A stretch of 64,000 nt of DNA from Sphingomonas insulae (GCF_010450875.1 NZ_CP048422.1:2329001-2393000), one strand, 5' to 3'. Positions 39,974 to 49,196 are shown, counted from the first letter of the stretch. Notes: generated by a model not told the origin, from the sequence alone. A program made the numbers and translations.

Positions 39974-41998
39974 ATGCACCCAGCCACACTCCCGATCGGT
40001 CTTCTTCTCGCCACCTTCGCAGGCGTCACCGCCGCGCCCCTGCAGATGCAGATCCAGCCGGTGCCGCAGGCGGCGGACCAGGATCAGCTCGACCGCTATC
40101 GCACCCAGATGGCGAACATGTCGCCGCGCGCGCCGCAAAATCCCGCGGACGGTGCGATCGCCGCCGCCATCGCGCAGTGGAAGGCGATCGGCCAGACCGA
40201 TGCGCTGCCGTTCGACAGCTATGCCAGTTTCCTGATGACGCATCCCGGCTGGCCGAGCGAGGCGGCCAACCGGCGGGCGGCGGAACGGCAGGCGGCGAAC
40301 GCATCACCGGCGAACGCCGCCGCCTATTTCACTCGCTTTCCGGCGCAGACCGGCGCCGGACTGACCGCCCAGGCCCGGGCATTGCAGGCGCTGGGCCGCG
40401 GTACGGAAGCGCAGGCGGCGGCGCGCGCTGCCTGGCGCAAGGGCGGCCTGTCGGCGAACGACGAAGCGATGGTGCTGACCGGCTTTGCGGGCGCGCTGAC
40501 GCCAGACGACCATGATGCGCGCATGGATGCGCTGCTGTGGCAGAATGCGACCGGAGTGGCGGCGCGGCAGATCGCTTATACCAGCCCGGCGAGGCGGCCG
40601 ATCTTCGAGGCGCGACTGGCGTTCCGGACGAATGCGGCCAATGCCGCCGATCTCGCGATGCGGACGCAGGATCAATATGCGAGCGATCCGGGCTATGTCG
40701 CCGACCGTGCGACGTGGCTGCGCAACACCGGTGCATCGCCGACCGCACGATCCTGGCTGGCCCGGCCGCGGGCGCTGGCCAGCCGGCCGGGCGATGTCGA
40801 GAAATGGTATGAGGTGCTGCTGACCAACGCGCGGGCTGCGCAGGCGGATAGCCAGTATCAGCTGGCCTATGACATCGCCCGGCAGGTCGACGACGCCTAT
40901 CCGGCGGGGACCGACGTTTCGACCAAGCCCTATGGCGAACGCGACGATTATACGAGCCTGGTGTGGCTCGCCGGACAGGTCGCGATGAAGCAACTCGGCC
41001 GGCCTGCAGATGCGATGGTGATGTTCGAACGCTACGGCCGCGGCAGCCAGGCGCCGCAGACGCGGGCGAAGGGCTTCTACTGGGCGGGCCGTGCGGCGGA
41101 AGCGGCGGGCAAGTCGGCGGAGGCGGCGAGCTATTACGCGCGCGCCGGCGGCTATCGCGATCAATTCTACGGCCAGCTGGCGCTGGAGCGGACCGGCAAG
41201 CCGCTGGTCGCCCCACCGGCGATCGGCACGCCGGCGATCGCACCGGCGGTGCGACAGGCCTTCGCCGCCCGCGAGACGGTGCGGGCGGTACGCTTTCTGG
41301 GGCAGATCGGCAGCTGGCAGGACCAGACCGCCTTCGTTCGCCAGATTGCGGCGCAGGCGACCAGCGATACCGACCACCTGCTCGCGGCCGAACTGTCGCG
41401 CGAGATCAATCGGCCGGACCTGGGCGTGATGGTCGGGCGCAGTGCGATGCAGAACGGGCTGAGCGACTATTCCGCCGCCGGCTTCCCGACGGTGACGGTG
41501 CCGACCGGTTATGAGGACAATTGGACGCTGATCCACGCCATTGCGCGGCAGGAGAGCCAGTTCGACAAGACCGCGGTCAGCCATGCCGGTGCGCGCGGAT
41601 TGATGCAGCTGATGCCCGCCACCGCACGCGAACAATCGGGGAAGATCGGCATTTCGTACGATCCGGCGTCGCTGACCACCGATCCCAATCTGTCGATCAT
41701 GCTGGGGTCGAGCTATTTCCAGCGGATCTTCGGCATCTATGGCAGCTATCCGTTGGCGATCGCCGCGTACAATGCGGGCGGTGGTAACGTGAACAAATGG
41801 CTGCGGGCCAACGGCGACCCGCGCACCGGCGCCGTCGACATGGTCGATTGGATCGAGGCGATCCCCTATCAGGAAACGCGCAACTATGTGCAGCGCGTGG
41901 TCGAGAATGCCGTCGTCTACGATCTCATCAACCCCGCCCGCGCCAAAAGCCGCGGGCCGGCGAACCTCAGCTGGTATCTCGGCAAGCGACCGGGCTGA
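39974..41998 (+). CDS. slt: Soluble lytic murein transglycosylase, Slt70 family
   Basis: Slt cleaves peptidoglycan glycan chains with formation of 1,6-anhydroMurNAc. The 674-residue periplasmic protein has a signal peptide (LPIGLLLATFAGVTAA) and a long alpha-helical superhelix at about 40-480, with repeats such as GFYWAGRAAEAAGKSAEAAS. A C-terminal lysozyme-like domain has the catalytic Glu in ARQESQFDKTAVSHAGARGL, then MQLMPATA and AIAAYNAGGGNVNKWL. greB begins four bases after the stop. Confidence 0.93.
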   Translation: MHPATLPIGLLLATFAGVTAAPLQMQIQPVPQAADQDQLDRYRTQMANMSPRAPQNPADGAIAAAIAQWKAIGQTDALPFDSYASFLMTHPGWPSEAANRRAAERQAANASPANAAAYFTRFPAQTGAGLTAQARALQALGRGTEAQAAARAAWRKGGLSANDEAMVLTGFAGALTPDDHDARMDALLWQNATGVAARQIAYTSPARRPIFEARLAFRTNAANAADLAMRTQDQYASDPGYVADRATWLRNTGASPTARSWLARPRALASRPGDVEKWYEVLLTNARAAQADSQYQLAYDIARQVDDAYPAGTDVSTKPYGERDDYTSLVWLAGQVAMKQLGRPADAMVMFERYGRGSQAPQTRAKGFYWAGRAAEAAGKSAEAASYYARAGGYRDQFYGQLALERTGKPLVAPPAIGTPAIAPAVRQAFAARETVRAVRFLGQIGSWQDQTAFVRQIAAQATSDTDHLLAAELSREINRPDLGVMVGRSAMQNGLSDYSAAGFPTVTVPTGYEDNWTLIHAIARQESQFDKTAVSHAGARGLMQLMPATAREQSGKIGISYDPASLTTDPNLSIMLGSSYFQRIFGIYGSYPLAIAAYNAGGGNVNKWLRANGDPRTGAVDMVDWIEAIPYQETRNYVQRVVENAVVYDLINPARAKSRGPANLSWYLGKRPG

Positions 41999-42002
41999 CG
42001 CG

Positions 42003-42488
42003 GTGGAGCAACGGCCGAACTACATCACGCCGGCGGGCTATGCGGCGCTGCGCGGCGAATATGAGCAGCTGTTCGGCGTCGAGCGGCCGGCGCTGGTCGA
42101 GACGATCGCCTGGGCGGCGGGCAACGGCGACCGGTCGGAGAATGGCGACTATATCTACGGACGCAAACGGCTGCGAGAGATCGACCGGCGGTTGGGCTGG
42201 CTGTCGAAGCGGATGAAGGCGGCGAAGGTCGTCGATCCGGCGCAGGCACAGGACCGCGACCGGGTGTGGTTCGGCGCGACGGTGACGATCGCCGACGAGG
42301 ACGATGCCGAACGCGTGCTGACCATGGTCGGCGACGACGAGGCGGAGGCAGGGGCCGGCCGCGTCGGCTGGAGCGCGCCGATCGCGCGGGCGCTGCGCGG
42401 TTCTACCATCGGCGACCTGCGGCGGGTGACCCTGCCGAGCGGCGAGAAGGAATATGAGGTGATCGCCATCGCCTACCCGGCGGGGTGA
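42003..42488 (+). CDS. greB: Transcript cleavage factor GreB
   Basis: GreB rescues backtracked RNA polymerase by stimulating cleavage of the nascent RNA. The 161-residue protein has an N-terminal coiled coil with NGDRSENGDYIYGRKRLREI (acidic tip D/E residues conserved) and a C-terminal FKBP-like domain (VGWSAPIARALRGSTIGD, PSGEKEYEVIAI). The YIYGRKRLREIDRRL segment points to GreB rather than GreA. The GTG start at 42003 lies four bases after the slt stop. Immediately downstream is an EcfG-type promoter for the next gene. Confidence 0.9.
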   Translation: MEQRPNYITPAGYAALRGEYEQLFGVERPALVETIAWAAGNGDRSENGDYIYGRKRLREIDRRLGWLSKRMKAAKVVDPAQAQDRDRVWFGATVTIADEDDAERVLTMVGDDEAEAGAGRVGWSAPIARALRGSTIGDLRRVTLPSGEKEYEVIAIAYPAG

Positions 42489-42513
42489 GGAACGGTGCGC
42501 CCCCTGTCCCGTT
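42489..42513 (+). promoter_or_regulatory. EcfG (general stress sigma factor) promoter motif
   Basis: GGAAC at 42489-42493 and CGTT at 42510-42513 are separated by exactly 16 bases, a perfect match to the consensus of alphaproteobacterial sigma EcfG. It begins right after the greB stop and ends 24 bases before the ATG at 42538. Confidence 0.72.
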
Positions 42514-42537
42514 GGAGGCGGCAGAAGGAGAGCGACG

Positions 42538-42780
42538 ATGACCGACAACCCACGCACCGAAACCGCCCGCGAAAACGATGACACGGATCTGATCGAGGGC
42601 ATGATCCCCGCCGACGAGGCGGTGGCCGGATCGGGCGGCGGCACACTGGCGCAGGATGTCGGCAGCAACGCTGACCTGACCCGCGCGATCGACGATCCCG
42701 AGGCACGCGACCGCGCGGCCAAGCAGGACGATGTGGATCAAGGGCAGGCGCGGCCGGCGGATCGCGGCCCCGGCCGCTGA
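42538..42780 (+). CDS. 80-residue acidic hydrophilic protein, probable stress-induced
   Basis: The product is rich in Asp, Glu, Ala, Gly and Arg with no hydrophobic segment: DTDLIEGMIPADEAVAGSGG, then SNADLTRAIDDPEARDRAAK. A strong AAGGAGAG lies upstream of ATG 42538, and an EcfG-type promoter lies 24 bases before the start, which argues that it is a real, stress-induced gene. It is probably disordered in part. No named family is recognised. The NYN gene follows 53 bases later and could be read from the same promoter. Confidence 0.75.
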   Translation: MTDNPRTETARENDDTDLIEGMIPADEAVAGSGGGTLAQDVGSNADLTRAIDDPEARDRAAKQDDVDQGQARPADRGPGR

Positions 42781-42833
42781 ACGACGACGGTTAACGGTTG
42801 ACCCCATGCGGTCGGACGGCGAGGTTCGCGCGC

Positions 42834-43634
42834 ATGGAAGATAATCTGCGTAACATCGCCTTGCTGATCGATGCCGACAATGCGTCCTGGCATGCGATCG
42901 ACCCCGTCCTGACGGTGCTGGCCGAACTCGGCACCGTCAACATCCGCCGGGTCTACGGCAATTGGTCGAAGCCCGCCCTGAAGGGCTGGCGCGACATGAC
43001 GGTGAAGCACGGCATCGAGCCGCAGCAGCAGTTCGACCTGACCAAGGGCAAGAACGCCACCGACATGAAGATGACGATCGACGCGATGGACCTGCTGTTC
43101 CGCGGCCGGATCGGCGGGTTCGGCATCATGTCGTCGGACAGCGACTTCATGCCGCTGGCGATGCGCATCCGCCAGGACGGCATACCCGTCTATGGATTCG
43201 GCAATGCCAAGACGCCCGAGGCATTCAAACAGGCGTGCACCCGCTTCATCGACGTCGGCGCGCTGGTGAGCGAGGCGAAGGCGGAGACCGTCGCGGCCAG
43301 TGCCGCCGCCGGCAAGGGCCCTGCCGCCGCAAAGCCGGCGAGCGTCGACGTGCCGATCGGCGATTCCCTGCCACCCGCGCTGACCGGTGCGGCGAAGGTG
43401 AAGAAGCCGATCGACCCGGAACTGATCGCTTTGCTGATCGATGCCTATCAGTCGGTAAAGCGCGACGAAAAGGGCTATGTCAGCCTGTCGGCGATGGGAC
43501 AGCTGGCCGGCAACCGGTCCAGCTTCGACACGCGTAACTACGGCTATCAGCGGCTGTCGGACCTGATCCTGGCGGTGCCGAACTTCCAATCGGAACGCCG
43601 TGAAAGCGGGGTCTTCGTCAAGCGCGTGCGCTAG
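42834..43634 (+). CDS. NYN-domain nuclease-like protein with C-terminal LOTUS (OST-HTH) domain
   Basis: The product has 266 residues. The N-terminal NYN/LabA PIN-like domain (about 1-150) keeps the acidic residues: IALLIDADNASW, KGKNATDMKMTIDAMDLLF and IMSSDSDFMPLAMRIRQDG. An Ala-Lys-Pro linker follows. The C-terminal LOTUS fold (about 190-266) shows LIALLIDAYQSVKRDEKGYV, LSAMGQLAGNR and FDTRNYGYQRLSDLI. This architecture suggests an RNA-directed nuclease or RNA-binding regulator; target unknown. ATG 42834 gives the canonical NYN start. Confidence 0.88.
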   Translation: MEDNLRNIALLIDADNASWHAIDPVLTVLAELGTVNIRRVYGNWSKPALKGWRDMTVKHGIEPQQQFDLTKGKNATDMKMTIDAMDLLFRGRIGGFGIMSSDSDFMPLAMRIRQDGIPVYGFGNAKTPEAFKQACTRFIDVGALVSEAKAETVAASAAAGKGPAAAKPASVDVPIGDSLPPALTGAAKVKKPIDPELIALLIDAYQSVKRDEKGYVSLSAMGQLAGNRSSFDTRNYGYQRLSDLILAVPNFQSERRESGVFVKRVR

Positions 43635-43660
43635 CGACGGAGGCGCAATAGGATCGTGGC

Positions 43661-44234
43661 ATGACCAAGATGCCGTCTCTCGTCACGTCGCCGCAGCGCG
43701 TCAAGTTATGCGTGGACGACTACCTGCGGCTGGATGCGGCGGGGGCCTTCGACACGTATGGCAAGACCGAACTTCTGGACGGCGACGTCGTCTATATCGA
43801 CGCGCAATATCGCCCCCCATGCGCGGATCACGTCGCGACTGTACCGGCTGATATCGCGCGGATTGACCGATATCAACAGCCCGCTGGAGGCATTGGTCGA
43901 AGGATCGGTATCGATGCCGCCGCACACCGTTACCGAACCGGATATCGCGGTGACCGCCGAACCGGAAGGTGACGGGCTGATCCCCCTCGCCTCGCTCGCC
44001 ATGGTCGTGGAGGTGGCGGACTCGACGCTGGACAACGATCTGGGCCGAAAGCAGGCCATCTATGCCGGTGCATCGGTCCCGGAATATTGGGTTGTCGACG
44101 TGCAGGGCGAGATCATCCACCAGATGTGGAAGCCCGAAGGGGAGGTCTATGCGCAAAGGCGCCAGATCGCCTTCGGCCAGACGATCGGCGCAGTCACCAT
44201 TGCCGGCCTGTCCGTCGCAACCAACCGACTTTGA
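43661..44234 (+). pseudogene. Uma2-family endonuclease-like gene broken by a one-base frameshift
   Basis: The first 52 codons from ATG 43661 read as a Uma2 (DUF820) N-terminus (LCVDDYLRLDAAGAFDTYGK, TELLDGDVVYID). At a run of six C (43813-43818) the frame shifts; skipping one C gives about 138 further codons with all remaining hallmarks: PEGDGLIPLASLAMVVEVAD, STLDNDLGRKQAIYAGASVP and EYWVVDVQGEII (PD-(D/E)xK-like core). The restored protein is about 190 residues, the family's normal size. As sequenced, translation would end at 43972 with an unrelated tail. It could be real decay or a homopolymer error. Confidence 0.8.
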
Positions 44235-45416
44235 TCACGCAGTCCGCGGGTCGGGCATGACCATCAGCGCGCGGGTGCCGGGGTCGGCCTCCTCATAGGC
44301 CAGCTCGCCGCGCAACTGGCGCGCCAGGCTGGCGATCATGCGCATGCCCAGGCTTTGCCGCGAGGCCGATTTGAGGTCGAATCCGGCGGGCAGGCCGTGG
44401 CCTTGGTCGCTGACGATGAGATGGAGTTCGCCCTCGCGATCGGCGATCGTCACCGCTATCTCGCCGCCGTCGTCATAGGCGTATTTGATCGCGTTGGTGA
44501 CCAGTTCTGTCACCAGCAGGCCGATCGGGATCGCCGCATCGGCGCTGATGTGCACCCTCGCAATGTCGCAATGGATCGTATGGAGCGGCGCCTGTTCGCG
44601 CAGCTGCTCGACGATACCGCCGATCAGGTCGTCGAGCGCCACGATGCCGACCTGTTCGCCGCGCCACAGCCGGTCGTGCGCCTGCGCGATCGCGGTGATC
44701 CGCGCCTGCGCATCGCCGAGTAATCGCGCGATCCGTTCGTCGGGATCGGACTGCATCTGGAGATTGAGCAATCCCGACACCATCGCCAGGCTGTTCTTGA
44801 CGCGATGGCTCGCCTCGCGCGTCAGCAGTTCCTGATGCTGCAGCGCATCGTTCAGGCGACGCTCGGCCTCCTGCCGTTCGATGGCGACGCCGATGAGGTT
44901 GGCGAAGCCCTGCATGAAGGCGAGATCGGACGCTTCGAATTTGCCCTCGTCCTGACTGTCGACCTCGAGCACGCCGAAGCGCCGGCCGCCAGCCTCGACC
45001 AGGACGTTGATCGCGCGGCGGATACGATGGTCAGCCATGAAGGCGGGGGTGCGGAAACGCGTTTCGTTCTCGAGGTGGTTCGAGATCACCGGTTCGCCGG
45101 TATGATAGGCATAACCCGCGGGCGAGCCGAGGTCGGCGCGCATCTCCGTGCCGCCGACGACGCCGTCGCGCCAGCCGACACCGTTGCGGACCAGCAGCAC
45201 GTCCTCGTCGGTGCAATGTTCGAGGAACTTGCAGTAGCGCGACCGCATGCCTTCCGCACATAGCTCGACGGCACGCTGCAGCATCGGCTGAAGGTCGCGC
45301 GCGCGCAGCGCCTCGATACCGAATTTGGCCAGCACCGATTGCTGCTGCAGTCGATATTGCAGCTCGCTGGCACCCGGCGGTTCATCCCCGCCCGGTGATT
45401 GTTCGACGACCGCCAA
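44235..45416 (-). CDS. Soluble GAF-domain sensor histidine kinase (HisKA_2 type)
   Basis: The product has 393 residues and no membrane segment. A GAF domain occupies about 25-175 (LQPMLQRAVELCAEGMRSRY, GSPAGYAYHTGEPVIS, RRFGVLEVDSQDE). The HisKA_2 phospho-acceptor is in LLTREASHRVKNSLAMVSGL. The ATPase part has TELVTNAIKYAYDDGGEI, the DQGHGLP box and SLGMRMIASLARQLRG. HisKA_2 kinases in sphingomonads often feed the PhyR-EcfG stress pathway; that link is inference here. The start appears to be TTG 45416, as no nearby in-frame ATG or GTG precedes the conserved part. Confidence 0.87.
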   Translation of the reverse strand: MAVVEQSPGGDEPPGASELQYRLQQQSVLAKFGIEALRARDLQPMLQRAVELCAEGMRSRYCKFLEHCTDEDVLLVRNGVGWRDGVVGGTEMRADLGSPAGYAYHTGEPVISNHLENETRFRTPAFMADHRIRRAINVLVEAGGRRFGVLEVDSQDEGKFEASDLAFMQGFANLIGVAIERQEAERRLNDALQHQELLTREASHRVKNSLAMVSGLLNLQMQSDPDERIARLLGDAQARITAIAQAHDRLWRGEQVGIVALDDLIGGIVEQLREQAPLHTIHCDIARVHISADAAIPIGLLVTELVTNAIKYAYDDGGEIAVTIADREGELHLIVSDQGHGLPAGFDLKSASRQSLGMRMIASLARQLRGELAYEEADPGTRALMVMPDPRTA

Positions 45417-45513
45417 CCCTTTTCATCCCCTCGCCGCGGATATCCGCCTGCTACGCTGACCCACGCCCATAGAACATAAGCGAGCGTTTTCAACTCGCTG
45501 CTACACGGGCCTT

Positions 45514-45541
45514 GGTGGAGGAGCCGTGCCGGTCCTCCACC
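45514..45541 (-). terminator. Hairpin after ettA
   Basis: GGTGGAGGA and its complement TCCTCCACC form nine-base perfect arms around a ten-base loop, starting ten bases beyond the ettA stop on the minus strand. No T tract is present, so termination efficiency is uncertain. Confidence 0.5.
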
Positions 45542-45550
45542 CTCGTCGGG

Positions 45551-47230
45551 TCAGCGCGTCAGCTTCTTGTAGGCGAGACGCGTCGGACGATCGGCGGCAT
45601 CGCCCAGTCGGCGGCGCTTGTCCTCCTCGTAGCTTTCATAATTGCCCTCGAACCATTCGACGTGGCTATCACCCTCGAACGCAAGGATGTGCGTGCACAG
45701 GCGATCTAGGAAGAAGCGATCGTGGCTGATCACCACCGCGCAGCCTGCGAACGTCTCCAACGCCTCCTCGAGCGCCCGCAGCGTCTCAACGTCGAGATCG
45801 TTGGTCGGTTCGTCGAGCAGCAGCACGTTGCCGCCCTCCTTCAGCATCTTGGCCATGTGGACGCGGTTGCGTTCACCGCCCGACAGCTGGCCGACCTTCT
45901 TCTGCTGATCCGGCCCGCGGAAGTTGAACGCCCCGACATAGGCGCGGGTGCCCAGTTCCTGTTTGCCGAAGCGGAACACCTCCAGCTCGTCAGAAATTTC
46001 CTGCCAGACGTTCTTGTTCGGATCGAGGTGGTCGCGGCTCTGGTCGACATAGCCGAGCTTCACCGTCGAGCCGACCTCGATCGTGCCGCTGTCGGGCTGT
46101 TCCTGGCCGGTGATGAGCTTGAACAGGGTCGACTTGCCGGCACCGTTGGGGCCGATGACACCGACGATTCCGCCCGGCGGCAGCGTGAAGTCGAGGCCGT
46201 CGAACAGCAATTTGTCGCCATAGGCCTTGGTCAGCCCCTTGGCCTCGATCACCTTGCCGCCGAGACGCTCGGGCAGTTGGATGAGGATCTGCGCCTTGCC
46301 GGCGACGCGATTCTCCTGCTTCGCCATCAGTTCGTCGAAAGCACGGATACGCGCCTTGGACTTGGTCTGGCGGGCCTTGGGGGTCTGGCGCATCCAGGCG
46401 AGCTCGTCGGCGATCGCCTTCTGCTTGCCGGCCTCCTCGCGCTCTTCCTGTTCGAGGCGCTTGGCCTTCTTTTCTAGATAGCCCGAATAGTTCGATTCAT
46501 AGGTGTAGTAACGGCCGCGATCGAGCTCGAGCACCCAGTTGACGACATTATCCAGGAAGTAGCGGTCGTGCGTCACGAGGATGACGTTGCCGGTATATTC
46601 CTTCAAATAATTTTCCAGCCACGACACGCTTTCGGCGTCGAGGTGATTGGTCGGTTCGTCGAGCAGCAGGATGTCCGGCTTTTCGAGCAGCAGCTTGCAC
46701 AGCGCGACGCGGCGCTTTTCACCGCCCGACAGCTTCGACACGTCGGCATCGCCCGGCGGACAGCGCAATGCTTCCATCGCCACCTGGAGCTGATTGTCGA
46801 GCGTCCAGCCGTCGACCGCGTCGATCTTGCCCTGGAGGTCCCCCATCTCTTCCATCAGCGCATCGAAGTCGGTGTCGTCCTTCGGATCGCCCATTTCGGC
46901 TGAGATCGCATTGAAGCGGTCAACGAGGTCCGCGACGGGTCGCACGCCGTCCTTTACGTTGCCCATCACGTCCTTGGTCGGGTCGAGCTGCGGCTCCTGC
47001 GCCAGATAGCCGACGCGTACGCCCTCGGCCGCCCAGGCCTCGCCGGTGAAGTCGGGGTCCATGCCCGCCATGATCTTCATCAGCGTCGACTTGCCGGCGC
47101 CGTTCGGGCCGATGATCGCGATCTTCGCCGACGGGATGAACTGGAGGTGGATGTTGTTGAGCACCGGCTTGTTGGCGCCGGGGAAGGTCTTGGTCAGGCC
47201 CTTCATGACGTAGGTGTACTGGACGGCCAT
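45551..47230 (-). CDS. ettA: ABC-F translational throttle ATPase EttA
   Basis: EttA binds the ribosomal E site and gates entry into elongation according to ATP/ADP. The 559-residue protein has two ABC domains, each with Walker A (AIIGPNGAGKSTLMK and GVIGPNGAGKSTLFK), signature (SKLSGGEKRRVALCK and GQLSGGERNRVHMAK) and Walker B (ILLLDEPTNHLD and VLLLDEPTNDLD). The arginine/lysine-rich PtIM linker and arm (ARQTKSKARIRAFDELMAKQ) are present. ATG 47230 matches the family N-terminus (VQYTYVMKGLTKTFPG); a GTG nine bases upstream, closer to an AGGAG, is possible. Confidence 0.95.
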   Translation of the reverse strand: MAVQYTYVMKGLTKTFPGANKPVLNNIHLQFIPSAKIAIIGPNGAGKSTLMKIMAGMDPDFTGEAWAAEGVRVGYLAQEPQLDPTKDVMGNVKDGVRPVADLVDRFNAISAEMGDPKDDTDFDALMEEMGDLQGKIDAVDGWTLDNQLQVAMEALRCPPGDADVSKLSGGEKRRVALCKLLLEKPDILLLDEPTNHLDAESVSWLENYLKEYTGNVILVTHDRYFLDNVVNWVLELDRGRYYTYESNYSGYLEKKAKRLEQEEREEAGKQKAIADELAWMRQTPKARQTKSKARIRAFDELMAKQENRVAGKAQILIQLPERLGGKVIEAKGLTKAYGDKLLFDGLDFTLPPGGIVGVIGPNGAGKSTLFKLITGQEQPDSGTIEVGSTVKLGYVDQSRDHLDPNKNVWQEISDELEVFRFGKQELGTRAYVGAFNFRGPDQQKKVGQLSGGERNRVHMAKMLKEGGNVLLLDEPTNDLDVETLRALEEALETFAGCAVVISHDRFFLDRLCTHILAFEGDSHVEWFEGNYESYEEDKRRRLGDAADRPTRLAYKKLTR

Positions 47231-47379
47231 GGTCGGCACGCGCTCCTGATCGATACGGACGGGAATTCTGCGGTGCGCATGTAGCGACCGCGAAGCCCGG
47301 GCGCAAATGGCTGGCGCTTGTGCCGGGCGCCGTCATCGCTCACACCGTCGCCAACAGGAATGACAAGGGGATTGACCAA

Positions 47380-48788
47380 ATGACCCGTCTCGCGATCGCG
47401 CTGCTCGCCCTCGCCTCTTCGACCGCAGCGGCGAGCGTGGCATCCGCCCAGCGTGCCGCACCGCCGCTGCCCGCGCGCGTCGATCCCAGGGTCGCGGCGC
47501 TGCGCGATGCGGCGCTGAAGGACGACGTCGCCTATGACATCGTCGAGGGGCTGACGACCGAGGTGGGCCAGCGCCTGGCGGCGACAGACGCGGAGGCACG
47601 GGCACGGACGTGGAGCGTCGCGCGGCTGAAGGCACTCGGCTTCAAAAACGTGCATGTCGAGACGTACCAGATGCCGGTGTGGCTGCGCGGCGCGGAAACC
47701 GCCGAGGTCGTCGCCCCCTTCCCGCAGACACTGAAGCTCGTCGCGCTGGGCAATTCGGGCGCAACGCCGGCGACCGGGCTGACCGCCCCGGTGGTGGTGT
47801 TCCGCAGCTATGGCGATTTGGCGAATGCCGCGCCGGACAGCGTTCGCGGCAAGATCGTCTATATCGGCAATGCGATGCGGCCGACCCAGGATGGATCGAG
47901 CTATGGCGCCTATGGCCCTGCCCGCTTCGTCGGGCCGGCACTCGCGGCACGGCTGGGGGCTGCGGCGGTCGTGATCAAATCGATCGGTACCGACCATCAT
48001 CGCAATCCACACACCGGCGGCACCAACTTTCCCGAGGGCGTCGCGCCGATCCCGGCGGCCGCCCTGTCGGTGCCCGACGCCGAGTTGATCGAACGGATGG
48101 CGGATCGCGGCAAGCCGATCACGTTGAAGCTGGTGCTGACCCCCGCTTCGCCGGTACGGGCACGTCGGGCAACGTCATCGCCGAAGTACCGGGCAGCGAC
48201 CCCAAGGCCGGGGTGGTGCTGATCGGCGGGCACCTCGACAGCTGGGACCTTGGCACCGGTGCGATCGACGACGCATCGGGCGTGGCGATCACCGCTGCCG
48301 CCGCCAAGCGGATCCTTGACGGGCCGAAGCCGCGGCGGACGATTCGCGTCGTCTGGTTCGGCGCGGAGGAGCCGGGCGGCTATGGCGGCAAGGACTATGC
48401 CCGCGTCCATGGCGGCGAACGGCACGCGACCGCCGGCGAAAGCGATTTCGGCGCCGACCGTATCTGGCGGTTCGAGGTCAACCTGCCCGACACCGCCAAG
48501 CCGATCGCCGACCGGTTGCAGGCCGCGCTGGCGCCGCTCGGGATCGCCCGCGGTGCCGGCGTCGGCGGCGATGGCACCGATGTCGGACCGACGCTGGCGC
48601 TCGGTGTCGCGGCGATCGACCTCGACCAGGACGGGACGCGCTACTTCGACACGCACCACACGCCGGACGATACGCTTGACCGGATCGACCCCGAACAGCT
48701 GCGCCAGAACGTCGCCGCATGGACCACCATGCTCGCCGTCGTCGCCAATGCGCCGGAGGATATCGGGCCGGTGACACCCCGGCGTTAG
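47380..48788 (+). pseudogene. Secreted M28 peptidase, interrupted by a one-base frameshift
   Basis: ATG 47380 begins a signal peptide (RLAIALLALASSTAAASVASA). The first frame runs through a PA-like insert (VVFRSYGDLANAAPDSVRGK) to a run of five C at 48140-48144, after which it would end at 48222. One extra C restores the frame, and the rest carries the M28 zinc site: LIGGHLDSWDLGTGAIDDAS (His/Asp), VVWFGAEEPGGYG (Glu pair) and FDTHHTPDDTLDRID (His). The restored product is about 469 residues, like bacterial M28 carboxypeptidase Q relatives. The catalytic half is otherwise intact, so a homopolymer sequencing error is plausible. Confidence 0.82.
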
Positions 48789-48844
48789 GAGCGCCAATGT
48801 GGTCGCAAGCAGGCCGGGACATGACCGTCAGATGAATTTGGTGA

Positions 48845-48872
48845 TTGACCGGGGGAAGTCGTGCGGTATTTG
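48845..48872 (+). promoter_or_regulatory. Candidate housekeeping promoter of the small lipoprotein gene
   Basis: TTGACC at 48845-48850 and TATTTG at 48867-48872 are spaced by 16 bases, 60 bases upstream of the ATG at 48933. The -35 half is good and the -10 half is weak. Confidence 0.35.
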
Positions 48873-48932
48873 GGCTGTCTCGCGACGGCGATCGGGCCGG
48901 CCGCGATTTTTGCTTTGCTTGGGAGCATTCGA

Positions 48933-49196
48933 ATGAAGAAGATCGCTTTCGTTCTCGCTGCCGCCGGCCTGATGTCCGTCGCTGCCTGCTCGAAGTCGCC
49001 TGAAGCTGCCGCCGTTGAGAACAACGCGGACATGCTGGCGGACAACATGGAAATGCAGGCGGATAACATGGACGCGCTGGCCGACAACACCTCGAACGCG
49101 TCGGCTGAAGCCGTGCTCGAGAACGCTGCGGACAACATCAACTCGGCAGCGGACAACGTTCGCGATGCAGCCGAGGAGAAGGCCGACAACATGTAA
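48933..49196 (+). CDS. Small lipoprotein with Ala/Asp/Asn/Met heptad-like repeats
   Basis: The product has 87 residues. A lipoprotein signal (KKIAFVLAAAGLMSVAACSK) has its acylated Cys near residue 19. The mature chain is a near-regular helix of ADNM-type units: NADMLADNMEMQADNMDALAD and ENAADNINSAADNVRDAAEE. Lipoproteins of this build (Lpp-like coiled coils) anchor or space the outer membrane; that is inference, and no named family is recognised. GGGAG lies eight bases before the ATG. A clear terminator follows. Confidence 0.8.
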   Translation: MKKIAFVLAAAGLMSVAACSKSPEAAAVENNADMLADNMEMQADNMDALADNTSNASAEAVLENAADNINSAADNVRDAAEEKADNM

